This document shows, one piece after another, positions 36,151-44,956 of a stretch of 64,000 nt of DNA. Position numbers and translations under genes: made by a program. Within the stretch, counting starts at the first letter, position 1; every line of letters starts with the position of its first letter. The notes beneath the pieces are model-generated. The model did not search any database and had not been told where the DNA came from. It saw only the letters and a list, made by a program, of their open reading frames with translations. Source of the DNA: an uncultured Algibacter sp. (GTDB lineage Bacteria; Bacteroidota; Bacteroidia; Flavobacteriales; Flavobacteriaceae). Location of the stretch: positions 1-64,000 of the forward strand of contig NZ_CANKXG010000013.1 of the NCBI RefSeq assembly GCF_947487575.1, given 5' to 3'.

Positions 36151-37034
36151 TGAAGCAGTTTTTACTATATATATTAAAAATTATCGTGGCGCTCATTTTA
36201 ATGATGTATACATTTGATAGAATTTACTCTACGACTTTCAAGAATAAGAATCCAAGAAATAAAGTTCATAAAATACTTCAATTAGAAAATAAACACTATG
36301 ATATGGCCTTTTTGGGTTCATCTAGAACTGAATGTCATGTAGATTGTGAGTTAATTGAAGAAATAACAGGAAAATCATGTATCAATTTAGGTATGTCTGG
36401 TGCAAGTTTAGGAGATATGTTAATATTGTTGTCATTAGCAGAAACCAATAATATTACATTTGAAAGTTTAGCAATACAAATAGATTATAATTTTTATAAT
36501 ACTGGACTTTCAAACACCTTTAAGGCTAATTTAGTTCCCTTTATTCAAAATCCTATTGTAAAAAAAGAGCTAAATAAGGATAATGACAATTTTTATTACA
36601 ATAATATTCCATTTTATAGATATATGAAGTATGATAAAATTGTTGGTTTTAGAGAGTTTTTTGCGACACTTTTTAATAAAAAACCAAGAAGCGAAATTAA
36701 ATTTGGTTTTAATCCTAAGAAAGGACAGGGTTTAGCAATTCACGGTAAGTTGCCTGATAGTTTTGTACATACCAATAGAGAATTGGAAGCAATAAAAGAA
36801 TTAGCAGAAAGAAATGAAACGAAGCTCCATCTTTTTACTGCACCGTATTGTCAGAATATAAATAATAGAATAAAACTTTTAGAATTAAAAAATGATATAC
36901 CAACAATATTAAGTTATGTTAATGTTTTTGATAATAAAGAAGGGTATTTTTTTGATTGTGCACATTTAAATCATGAAGGGGCTAGGGAATTCACTAAAAT
37001 ATTAATTAAAGATATTTCTAAATTAAGCGAATGA
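36150..37034 (+). CDS. Membrane-anchored SGNH-like protein, probable MBOAT partner
   Basis: A 294-residue protein with one N-terminal TM helix (LYILKIIVALILMMYTF) and a probably periplasmic domain. SGNH-hydrolase blocks are recognisable: MAFLGSSRTE (Ser block, GSS in place of GDS), CINLGMSGAS (Gly/Asn block) and a final FDCAHLNHEGA with the D-x-x-H pair. AlgJ/AlgX and DltD partners of MBOAT proteins are built the same way. I infer it completes acyl transfer to the glycan. It overlaps the MBOAT gene by 1 base and the next gene by 4. Confidence 0.72.
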   Translation: MKQFLLYILKIIVALILMMYTFDRIYSTTFKNKNPRNKVHKILQLENKHYDMAFLGSSRTECHVDCELIEEITGKSCINLGMSGASLGDMLILLSLAETNNITFESLAIQIDYNFYNTGLSNTFKANLVPFIQNPIVKKELNKDNDNFYYNNIPFYRYMKYDKIVGFREFFATLFNKKPRSEIKFGFNPKKGQGLAIHGKLPDSFVHTNRELEAIKELAERNETKLHLFTAPYCQNINNRIKLLELKNDIPTILSYVNVFDNKEGYFFDCAHLNHEGAREFTKILIKDISKLSE

Positions 37035-38176
37035 ATATAGCCTTTATAACTCCTGAATATCCGCATAAAAACTTGAAGCGTTCGGCAGGTTTAGGTTCAA
37101 GTATTAAAAATACAGCTACGTCTCTTGCTAATACAGGACATGATATTACAGTATTCGTGGTTTTTCAAAATGAAGAAAAAGTATTCACTGATAATGGTAT
37201 AAAAATAATTTCAATTTCACGTAAAGGATACAAGTTTTTTGGATGGTATTTGGAGCGTAAGCACATACAGAAAATAATTCAAAAAGAAATTCAAGAAACC
37301 AATATAGGTGTATTAGAAGCACCGGATTGGACTGGAATTACTGCATTTATGTCATTTACAATTCCGTTAATTATTCGGTTACATGGTAGCGATACTTATT
37401 TTTGCAACCTTGAAGGACGGAAACAAAAACGAAAAAATCATTTTTTTGAAAGAAAGGCTTTAAACCAAGCTGATAAAATAGTGTCGGTAAGTACATTTAC
37501 AACAAACCTGACGAAGAAGTTATTTAACTTAGAATGTGATATAGAAACCATTTATAATGGTATTAATACAGATATGTTTAAACCTATTGGAACAAAAATA
37601 AAAACTGGTCAGATTTTGTATTTTGGAACAATTATAAGGAAAAAGGGTATATTAGAATTGGCAAGTATTTTCAATAAAGTTATTGCGCTCCATAATGATG
37701 TAAGTTTACTTTTAATAGGTAAAGATGTTAAGGATGCATTTGAAAATAAATCAACTCTCGATATGTTTTTGGGACGTTTAACAGAAAAAGCGAAATCTAA
37801 AGTAACACATTTAAAAGCGGTGCCTTATAGAGACATAAAAAACTATATTGGTCAGGCTCAAGTTGTGGTTTTACCTAGTTTTGCTGAAGCTTTCCCAATG
37901 ACATGGCTTGAAACTTTAGCAATGGAAAAAGCTTTGGTAGCTTCAAATATTGGCTGGGCAAAAGAACTCATGGAAGATGGAAAAACAGGATATTTGGTAA
38001 ATCCTAAAAATCATGATGAGTTTTCAACTAAAATTATAACCCTTTTAAAGGATGAAGAAAAAAACAAACGATTTGGAATTAATGGCAGAGCACATGTTAT
38101 TTCTAATTTTTCAACTTCTGTAATTCTTAAAAAAAACATTAATTTTTATAAGTCGCTACTTCCTAAAAATGATTAA
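37031..38176 (+). CDS. Family 4 glycosyltransferase
   Basis: A 381-residue GT-B transferase: MNIAFITPEYPHKNLKRSAGLGSSIKN-type N-terminus, then IIRLHGSDTYF and VSVSTFTTNL. The donor domain has ETIYNGINTDMFKP, ILYFGTIIRKKGILEL and PSFAEAFPMTWLETLAMEKA, the GT4 E-x7-E motif, followed by SNIGWAKELMEDGKTG. Donor unknown, but the overall pattern is near mannosyl/galactosyl GT4 enzymes. ATGA start overlaps the SGNH gene. Confidence 0.9.
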   Translation: MNIAFITPEYPHKNLKRSAGLGSSIKNTATSLANTGHDITVFVVFQNEEKVFTDNGIKIISISRKGYKFFGWYLERKHIQKIIQKEIQETNIGVLEAPDWTGITAFMSFTIPLIIRLHGSDTYFCNLEGRKQKRKNHFFERKALNQADKIVSVSTFTTNLTKKLFNLECDIETIYNGINTDMFKPIGTKIKTGQILYFGTIIRKKGILELASIFNKVIALHNDVSLLLIGKDVKDAFENKSTLDMFLGRLTEKAKSKVTHLKAVPYRDIKNYIGQAQVVVLPSFAEAFPMTWLETLAMEKALVASNIGWAKELMEDGKTGYLVNPKNHDEFSTKIITLLKDEEKNKRFGINGRAHVISNFSTSVILKKNINFYKSLLPKND

Positions 38177-39704
38177 ACTCAGTACATATATAACACAAAG
38201 CGGTGAAGTCCTATTGTATAACGGAGCGCCAGATTTAGAGATACTTGAAGAGTTATCTATGGGTTCCGGAGATTTATGGCACAGTAGTTTAGATCAAGGT
38301 TTTGAAAATTGTTTTCAAGAATTGGTATATCATTCTGCGGTATATTGGTGGTTTATAAATGATTTTAAAGGGGTAGACACATGTGTTAGTTGGAGAATGA
38401 ATGTTCATAACTTTGTTGTTAGAGCATCTGTATGGGAAGTTTTAGGAGGTTTTGATAATCAATACTCTAATGATATTATCAGTGGATTAGATTTCGGATT
38501 TAATTTGATAAGAAATTCAGGTGGTGTTCCGCTTTATGTAAAAGGGTTATTTCCAAAAGAGGTAGTTAATGTTTCAATTTCAAAAGAAGATAGGTATTTG
38601 TTTTTTTTGAAAAATTTCAAAAAGCATCATAGTTATTATATGCTGTTTAGAAAGTGTTTTAGTTTCTTTTCAGAATATAAAACTTTAAAGAATGCTTCTA
38701 AAAAAGTATCTAAAGAGAAAAATAAAATTCTTTCTTACAGGGACTTAAAACCTATAAAAGGGAATCCTACAGTAAGTTTGGTTATTCCAACAATGAAACG
38801 TCAGGAATATACAGAACTGTTGTTACAAGACCATAATACACAGTCATATCTAATTAAGGAGGCTATTATTGTAGATGCAACTCCAGAAGAAGAACGAGAT
38901 GCAAAATATTATAATCCAGAAAATTTCAAATTTAATGTTATAGTAAAATGGCAAACAACTAAAGGAAGCTGTCGTGCTCGAAATGAAGCTATAAATATGT
39001 GTTCGGGTAATTATATTATTTTTGCTGATGATGATGTACGTGTATTACCAGATTTTGTTGAAAACCACATTAGGTTATTGCAAACTTACAATGTGAGTGC
39101 ATGTAATGGGTTAGATATTATGGCAGATAACACGAATCAAAACCTTAATGATTTAAAGGAAAAGTTGTCGACTTTAAACCATGATAGATGGAAAGTTGGT
39201 GTTGCTCATTTATTTAGTAACGCTAATGCTTGTGTTAAAAGAACAGTTGTAGAAAAATTAGTGGGTAATGATGTTAATTTTGATGGTGGTTATGGAGAAG
39301 ACGCCGATTTTGGTCTAAGGATTTTAAAGTTGGGCGAAGTATTATTACACAATCCATTTTCGCCTAATTTACATTTAAAACCACCAGTGGGAGGTTACCG
39401 GTTTTGGGGTAATCAGTCAAAAATACTTGGTAAGAATCGCAAGATTCAACCATGGGAATTGGATAAACCAGTGAAGAATATTCGTCCAGTACCTAGTCCA
39501 ACAATCACATATAAATTCTTGAAGCATTATACGTCAACGCAAATTAAAGAATGGCGTTGGAAACATTTTTTTATATATCTTTTTAAAAGAGAAAAAAAAG
39601 AAATTATTTTGAGATTGTTAAAATTGCCGTATAAATATTTACAGTTTAGCAAATCTTTAATGTATGCAAAACGATTAATAAAAAAAGGAGAACAATTTAA
39701 ATAG
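38169..39704 (+). CDS. Two-part GT2 protein: degenerate N-terminal half plus intact glycosyltransferase domain
   Basis: A 511-residue protein. From about residue 205, SLVIPTMKRQEYTELLL, VDATPEE, RARNEAIN and the metal-binding FADDDV mark a complete GT2 domain, and YGEDADFGLRIL is its acceptor motif. The first 180 residues also resemble a GT2 acceptor half (FVVRASVWEVLGGFDNQYS, ISGLDFGFNLI) but lack the nucleotide-binding part. It therefore looks like a fusion of a truncated GT2 with a full one. It overlaps the previous gene by 8 bases. Confidence 0.75.
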   Translation: MIKLSTYITQSGEVLLYNGAPDLEILEELSMGSGDLWHSSLDQGFENCFQELVYHSAVYWWFINDFKGVDTCVSWRMNVHNFVVRASVWEVLGGFDNQYSNDIISGLDFGFNLIRNSGGVPLYVKGLFPKEVVNVSISKEDRYLFFLKNFKKHHSYYMLFRKCFSFFSEYKTLKNASKKVSKEKNKILSYRDLKPIKGNPTVSLVIPTMKRQEYTELLLQDHNTQSYLIKEAIIVDATPEEERDAKYYNPENFKFNVIVKWQTTKGSCRARNEAINMCSGNYIIFADDDVRVLPDFVENHIRLLQTYNVSACNGLDIMADNTNQNLNDLKEKLSTLNHDRWKVGVAHLFSNANACVKRTVVEKLVGNDVNFDGGYGEDADFGLRILKLGEVLLHNPFSPNLHLKPPVGGYRFWGNQSKILGKNRKIQPWELDKPVKNIRPVPSPTITYKFLKHYTSTQIKEWRWKHFFIYLFKREKKEIILRLLKLPYKYLQFSKSLMYAKRLIKKGEQFK

Positions 39705-39739
39705 TATAATTAGTATTATACAAAAACTAAAAAAAATCA

Positions 39740-40465
39740 ATGAGCGGCACATTCAGTAAATTATCAATTATAATTCCAGCTTATAATGAAGCTTCTGCTA
39801 TTCACCAAATTTTAAATAAAATTAAAGATGTTGAGCTATTAGGAAATATTAAGCGTGAGCTAGTTATTGTAAACGATTATAGTACTGACGGAACTTCTGA
39901 AGTCATAAAAAAATATATTAGCTCGAATGAAGACTTAAATATCAAGCTTTTTGAACACGAAAAGAATAAGGGTAAAGGTGCTGCATTGCATACAGGAATT
40001 AATAATGCTACCGGAGATATTATTGTTATTCAGGATGCCGATTTGGAATACGACCCAAAGGAATATAATGTGCTTCTAAACCCAATTTTAAATGGTTATG
40101 CAGATGTGGTTTATGGTAGTAGGTTTATGGGAAGTAATCCGCATAGAATTTTGTTCTTTTGGCATAGTATAGGAAATAAGTTTTTAACATTCTTTAGTAA
40201 TATGATGACCAATTTAAACTTAACAGATATGGAAACCTGTTATAAAATGTTTAATGCAGATATGCTAAAATCGTTAAGTTTAAAAGAGAATAGATTTGGT
40301 TTTGAACCCGAAGTAACAGCAAAAATATCAAGAATTCACAAGGTAAGAATTTATGAGGTTGGAATTAGCTACTATGGTAGAACTTTTGAAGAAGGTAAAA
40401 AGATTGGATGGAAAGATGGTTTTAGAGCCATATACTGTATTTTGAAGTATCGATTTTTTAAATAA
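39740..40465 (+). CDS. DPM1-like polyprenyl-phosphate glycosyltransferase
   Basis: A 241-residue GT2 enzyme of the dolichol-phosphate mannose synthase type: [39 protein letters not shown], metal-binding [13 protein letters not shown] and VYGSRFMG. No C-terminal membrane helices are present, so it is the short soluble form that transfers a sugar to a polyprenyl phosphate at the cytoplasmic face. The next gene encodes a GT-C-like membrane protein, the usual user of such lipid-linked sugars. Confidence 0.88.
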   Translation: MSGTFSKLSIIIPAYNEASAIHQILNKIKDVELLGNIKRELVIVNDYSTDGTSEVIKKYISSNEDLNIKLFEHEKNKGKGAALHTGINNATGDIIVIQDADLEYDPKEYNVLLNPILNGYADVVYGSRFMGSNPHRILFFWHSIGNKFLTFFSNMMTNLNLTDMETCYKMFNADMLKSLSLKENRFGFEPEVTAKISRIHKVRIYEVGISYYGRTFEEGKKIGWKDGFRAIYCILKYRFFK

Positions 40466-41751
40466 TGATTAAATATTTAAGTAAGCCATCTTTTATAGCA
40501 TTTGCATTTTTATGCCTCTTGTTGCCTAAAATTTATTACTTAGTATTATCTAATAGTAACGGGTTATATAAACCTGAAAAGGCGTATAATAGTGGTGATG
40601 CCTCTCACTATTTGAGAATTGCGAAAAATATTAATGAGTTTAATGTTTTTTCAGATAATAATTCTGAAAACCCTACAGAAAGTGCCACCTGGCGACCGCC
40701 ACTATGGCCTTATGTTTTGGCTTTGTTTTTTTTTGTAACTAATAACATTTTAGGTTTAATTATAGCGAAATCTATTTTTGAGTTAATACTGCTTGTAATG
40801 GCTTTTTTATTGTTAAAGCGTTTTAAAAACATTAAACCCATTCATTTGTTACTTTTTTTAGTAATCTTAATAGAGCCTTATTATTTAAAGTATTCAATAA
40901 CATTTTTGTCAGAAAGCTTAACTTCAATTCTAATACTTTTATTGGCATTGTCTTTTGTGTTGTTTAATGATTCAAAAAAGTATAGTATTATTGTTCCCTT
41001 ATTATCAGTGGTTATAATTCTTTGTCATCCAGTTTCAATATTCTTCGTATTAACACTATTAGTTATCTATGGTCTAGTTGGGTTAAAAAAACACCCAATA
41101 AGAATGGTAGTGCATGCTCTGTTAACCATTGGATTAATCGTTTTATGGCCAATTAGAAATCAACAAACCTTTAGGCAGGGTATATATTTAACGGCATCTC
41201 AAGGGGCGACATTTTCTAAAGGGTGGAATGAAAATGTAATAACGAATTATACTAATGTTGATGGTGATTTAGCTGATGAAGGATTAAATTTAAAATACGT
41301 AGATAATATAGAAAGTAAGCCTAGAAATTCGATTTTAACACTAGGTAAACTTTATAAAGAGGGTACTGCCATTTATATTAAAAGTTTGAACTTCAGAGAT
41401 TTTTTTAAGATTGTTTTTATTAAACTGAAATCTAATTTCAATCCATTTCCAGAAAAGGCAAAAGCAGGAAATTTAGAGACTTTAGCAATCGGTTTTAGAA
41501 TATTATATGTTGTTTTATTTTTACAATGTTTAATCAGAATTTTTAAGCATAGGCAGTTAAAGACCAAATCAGAAAAAGACAAGGTTTATTTAGTGGTTTT
41601 TGCAATTCTAATCGGCCAAACATTAATGTCTATTTATATTTATACAGGTTTACGTTTTAATGCTATATATAGCCTTACTTTATTATTTAGTTTTATATAT
41701 CTTAACAAAGAATATCTTTTGAGCTTAAAGAAAAAAGTCACTAATACTTAA
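40465..41751 (+). CDS. Polytopic GT-C-like glycosyltransferase
   Basis: A 428-residue membrane protein with about ten hydrophobic segments. The first extracytoplasmic loop contains NSGDASHYLRIAKNI with an Asp/His set, and SATWRPPLWPYVLA just before TM2, matching the ArnT/PMT-like GT-C pattern. It overlaps the DPM1-like gene by one base, so it probably transfers a sugar from the polyprenyl-phosphate made by that enzyme to the glycan, on the periplasmic side. Family-level assignment only. Confidence 0.7.
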   Translation: MIKYLSKPSFIAFAFLCLLLPKIYYLVLSNSNGLYKPEKAYNSGDASHYLRIAKNINEFNVFSDNNSENPTESATWRPPLWPYVLALFFFVTNNILGLIIAKSIFELILLVMAFLLLKRFKNIKPIHLLLFLVILIEPYYLKYSITFLSESLTSILILLLALSFVLFNDSKKYSIIVPLLSVVIILCHPVSIFFVLTLLVIYGLVGLKKHPIRMVVHALLTIGLIVLWPIRNQQTFRQGIYLTASQGATFSKGWNENVITNYTNVDGDLADEGLNLKYVDNIESKPRNSILTLGKLYKEGTAIYIKSLNFRDFFKIVFIKLKSNFNPFPEKAKAGNLETLAIGFRILYVVLFLQCLIRIFKHRQLKTKSEKDKVYLVVFAILIGQTLMSIYIYTGLRFNAIYSLTLLFSFIYLNKEYLLSLKKKVTNT

Positions 41752-41762
41752 AAGGCTACGTT

Positions 41763-42758
41763 ATGAATTTTACCTTAATTGTTTGTACTTATATGCGTAG
41801 TGAACCTTTGTTGAAACTACTTTTTTCAGTGAAGGAACAAATTTTATATCCAAACGAAATTTTAATTATTGATGCCTCTTTAAATGGTGAGACTAAAAAG
41901 ACTATTACGAATAATAGCTTTGAGAATTTAAAATATTTTAAGGTTGAAGAGGATAATAGAGGGTTAACTAAGCAACGAAATTACGGAATCAATTTAGTTT
42001 CAAAAGAATCAGAAGTGATATGCTTCTTAGATGATGATGTTATTTTAACACCTAATTATTTTAATAATTTAATAGAAACTTATAAGAAGTATCCGGATGC
42101 ATTAGCGGTAGGTGGGTATATTACCAATGAAGTTGAATGGGTGAAAGCATCAAATAAAAAAACAACTGATAAGTTTTATTATGATGGTTGGGAGCGAAAT
42201 GAACCTTCTAGATTTAGGTTAAGAAATAAATTTCATTTGCAACCAGACCAACCACCTGGTTTTTTACCAAGTTTTGCTCACGGAAGATCTATTGGTTTTT
42301 TACCCCCATCTGGCAAAATATATAAGGTAGAACAGATTATGGGAGGGGTTTCTTCTTATAAAAGAATGGTGTTTGATACTTTATCATTTTCTACTTATTT
42401 TGAGGGCTATGGCCTTTATGAAGATGCCGATTTTTCGCTACGTATAGCAAAAAAGGGTAGCCTATATATTAATACAAGCGCACAATTGACCCATCATCAT
42501 GATGCTTCAGGTAGACCAAATAAGTTTGTTTATGGTAAAATGGTTGTTAGAAATGGTTGGTATGTATGGCGTGTAAAATATTCTAAACCGAGTTTTAATT
42601 CACGTTTAAAATGGAATTTAACCGAGTTGTTATTGTTGGCTGTTAGGTTTTCGAATACTTTCACAACGCCCTATAAAAAAGAAGCATTTACAGAAACTTT
42701 GGGAAGAATTGTAGGATGGCTATCTTTACTTTTTAATACCCCTAAAGTTAAACCATGA
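41763..42758 (+). CDS. Family 2 glycosyltransferase
   Basis: A 331-residue GT-A enzyme with FTLIVCTYMRSEPLLKLL, IIDASLNGET, QRNYGINL, metal-binding FLDDDV, and the acceptor motif YGLYEDADFSLRIA. It resembles the intact domain of the 38169 protein, with similar IDAT/VDAT and EDADF segments. It begins 11 bases after the GT-C gene and ends with an ATGA overlap with the next. Confidence 0.87.
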   Translation: MNFTLIVCTYMRSEPLLKLLFSVKEQILYPNEILIIDASLNGETKKTITNNSFENLKYFKVEEDNRGLTKQRNYGINLVSKESEVICFLDDDVILTPNYFNNLIETYKKYPDALAVGGYITNEVEWVKASNKKTTDKFYYDGWERNEPSRFRLRNKFHLQPDQPPGFLPSFAHGRSIGFLPPSGKIYKVEQIMGGVSSYKRMVFDTLSFSTYFEGYGLYEDADFSLRIAKKGSLYINTSAQLTHHHDASGRPNKFVYGKMVVRNGWYVWRVKYSKPSFNSRLKWNLTELLLLAVRFSNTFTTPYKKEAFTETLGRIVGWLSLLFNTPKVKP

Positions 42759-43873
42759 GGTTTCTAATTATCACACATGTTGAGCATAAAGAGGAAAATA
42801 ATACCTTTTCTGCCTATGCGCCTTATGTTCGTGAAATGAATTTATGGTTAAAGCATGTTAGCGAAGTCATTATTGTTGCTCCACAAAGTGATAAAAGTAA
42901 AAGTGTAATTGATTTGGCCTATCTACATGATAATATAAGCTTTAACCTTGTCGCGTCAATTAAATTTACAAGTATAAAAAGCGCAATTTTTTCAATAATT
43001 AAAATACCCTCAATTTTAATTAATATTTTTAAAGCTTGTAAAAAAGCAGATCATATTCATTTAAGATGCCCTGGAAATATAGGACTATTGGGTTGCTTAG
43101 TTCAAGTGTTTTTTCCTAATAAAATTAAAACAGCAAAATATGCTGGAAATTGGAATCCAGCTGCTGTTCAGCCTAAAAGTTATAAGTTTCAAAAGTGGTT
43201 GCTTTCAAATACATTTCTAACAAAAAATATGACTGCTTTAGTTTATGGTGAATGGAAAAATCAAACTAAAAATATTAAAGCATTTTTTACAGCTAGTTTT
43301 TCGAATCAAGAAAAGCGAGTTTCTGAAATTAGAGATTATTCAACAAATTTAAAATTTGTTTTTCTTGGGAGTTTGGTAAATGGAAAACGTCCGTTATTGG
43401 CTATTCAAATTGTTGAAGCCTTAATTAATCAGGGTGTAAATATAGATTTTGATATTTATGGTGAGGGCATTTTAAAACCAGATTTGCAAAATTATATAGT
43501 TGATAATAATTTGGAAGGAAAGGTTAGGTTATTAGGAAACAGAAATCAATCTGAAATTAAACAGGCACTAAAAGAAAGTCATTTTTTAATATTACCATCA
43601 AAATCTGAGGGTTGGCCAAAGGCAGTTGCTGAAGCTATGTTTTTTGGTGTAGTACCAATTGTTACTGAAATTTCATGTGTCCCTTTTATGCTAGATTTTG
43701 GTAAGCGGGGTATTTTAATACCTCCAAATAAGGAAAAGGCTTTTTCTATTATCTGGGAAAGTTTAAAAGATACTAAGAATTTAAAGATAATGTCAAATAG
43801 TGCCAGTGAATGGTCTCAAAAGTATACTTTAGATGTCTTTGAAACAGAAATAAAAAAAATATTAAAACATTAA
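42755..43873 (+). CDS. Family 4 glycosyltransferase
   Basis: A 372-residue GT-B protein. The donor domain shows FVFLGSLVNGKRPLLAIQI, IYGEGILKPDLQ, VRLLGNRNQSEIKQAL and PSKSEGWPKAVAEAMFFGV (a GT4 E-x7-E motif), then EISCVPFML. The N-terminal domain contains HIHLRCPGNIGLLG. It ends directly against the next ATG. Donor unknown. Confidence 0.88.
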   Translation: MRFLIITHVEHKEENNTFSAYAPYVREMNLWLKHVSEVIIVAPQSDKSKSVIDLAYLHDNISFNLVASIKFTSIKSAIFSIIKIPSILINIFKACKKADHIHLRCPGNIGLLGCLVQVFFPNKIKTAKYAGNWNPAAVQPKSYKFQKWLLSNTFLTKNMTALVYGEWKNQTKNIKAFFTASFSNQEKRVSEIRDYSTNLKFVFLGSLVNGKRPLLAIQIVEALINQGVNIDFDIYGEGILKPDLQNYIVDNNLEGKVRLLGNRNQSEIKQALKESHFLILPSKSEGWPKAVAEAMFFGVVPIVTEISCVPFMLDFGKRGILIPPNKEKAFSIIWESLKDTKNLKIMSNSASEWSQKYTLDVFETEIKKILKH

Positions 43874-44956
43874 ATGCGCGTATTACAATTAATAGATTCT
43901 TTAGATGTTGGAGGTGCCGAACGTGTAGCTATAAATATTGCTAATGGTTTATCTGTTGAGATTGAAAGTTCTTTTTTATGTACTACTCGCAAAGAAGGTG
44001 TTTTGAAAGAAAGTCTTTCTCCTAATGTGGGTTATTTGTTTTTAAATAAAACTAAAACTATTGATTTTGCAGCCATAAAACGTTTAAATAAATATGTTAA
44101 AGAATATAGAATAAATATTATTCATGCACATTCCAGTTCTTTTTTTTTAGCAACGATTATTAGGTTTTTAAACCCTAAAATTATTATTATTTGGCATGAT
44201 CATTATGGAAATAGTGAATTTCTAGAAACTAGAAAATATAGTGTTTTAAAGCGGTGTTCTAAATATTTCTCTCATATATTCAGTGTAAATAAACCACTTA
44301 AATTATGGGCGTCAAAAATATTAAAGTTTAAAAACGCAACGTATTTACCAAACTTTGCGGAGGTAAACAAAACACTTAAAAGCACTACTTTATCTGGAAT
44401 ATCTGGTAAAAGAATAGTGTGTTTAGCAAATCTACGACCTCAAAAAGATCATATTACTTTACTTTTGGCTTTTAAAGAGGTTTTAAAAAAACATCCAGAT
44501 TGGACGTTGCATTGCGTCGGCAAAGATTTTATAGATAGTTATTCTAAGGCTATTGAAAATAAAAAACAAGAGCTTGGCTTAAAAGAATCTGTTTATATGT
44601 ATGGCAGCAAACTAGATGTGTTTAATATTTTAAAACAAGCTGAAATTGGAGTTTTATCATCTAAATCTGAAGGCTTACCTTTAGCCTTATTAGAATATGG
44701 TTTTGCCAAATTAGCAGTTGTGGCTACTAGCGTAGGTGAGTGTGTAACTGTAATCTCAGATAAAGAAAACGGCTTATTGATTGAAGCTTCATCATCAATA
44801 GAAATGGCAAAGGCATTATTGTTTTATATTGAAAATGAAGATTTGCGGCATACATTTGCAACACGTTACAATAAGCATGTTGAAGAATACTATTCGCAAA
44901 CCGCACAAATAGAAACTATTTTAAAAATATATAACACCTATATTAAAAATAATTGA
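43874..44956 (+). CDS. Family 4 glycosyltransferase
   Basis: A 360-residue GT-B enzyme with the classic N-terminal MRVLQLIDSLDVGGAERVAI, NIIHAHSSSFF and HDHYGNSEF segments. The donor site is IVCLANLRPQKDHITLLLAF and SSKSEGLPLALLEYGFAKLAVV (E-x7-E). This N-terminus is typical of enzymes that build lipid-linked oligosaccharides. It overlaps the following O-antigen-ligase-like gene by 4 bases. Confidence 0.9.
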   Translation: MRVLQLIDSLDVGGAERVAINIANGLSVEIESSFLCTTRKEGVLKESLSPNVGYLFLNKTKTIDFAAIKRLNKYVKEYRINIIHAHSSSFFLATIIRFLNPKIIIIWHDHYGNSEFLETRKYSVLKRCSKYFSHIFSVNKPLKLWASKILKFKNATYLPNFAEVNKTLKSTTLSGISGKRIVCLANLRPQKDHITLLLAFKEVLKKHPDWTLHCVGKDFIDSYSKAIENKKQELGLKESVYMYGSKLDVFNILKQAEIGVLSSKSEGLPLALLEYGFAKLAVVATSVGECVTVISDKENGLLIEASSSIEMAKALLFYIENEDLRHTFATRYNKHVEEYYSQTAQIETILKIYNTYIKNN

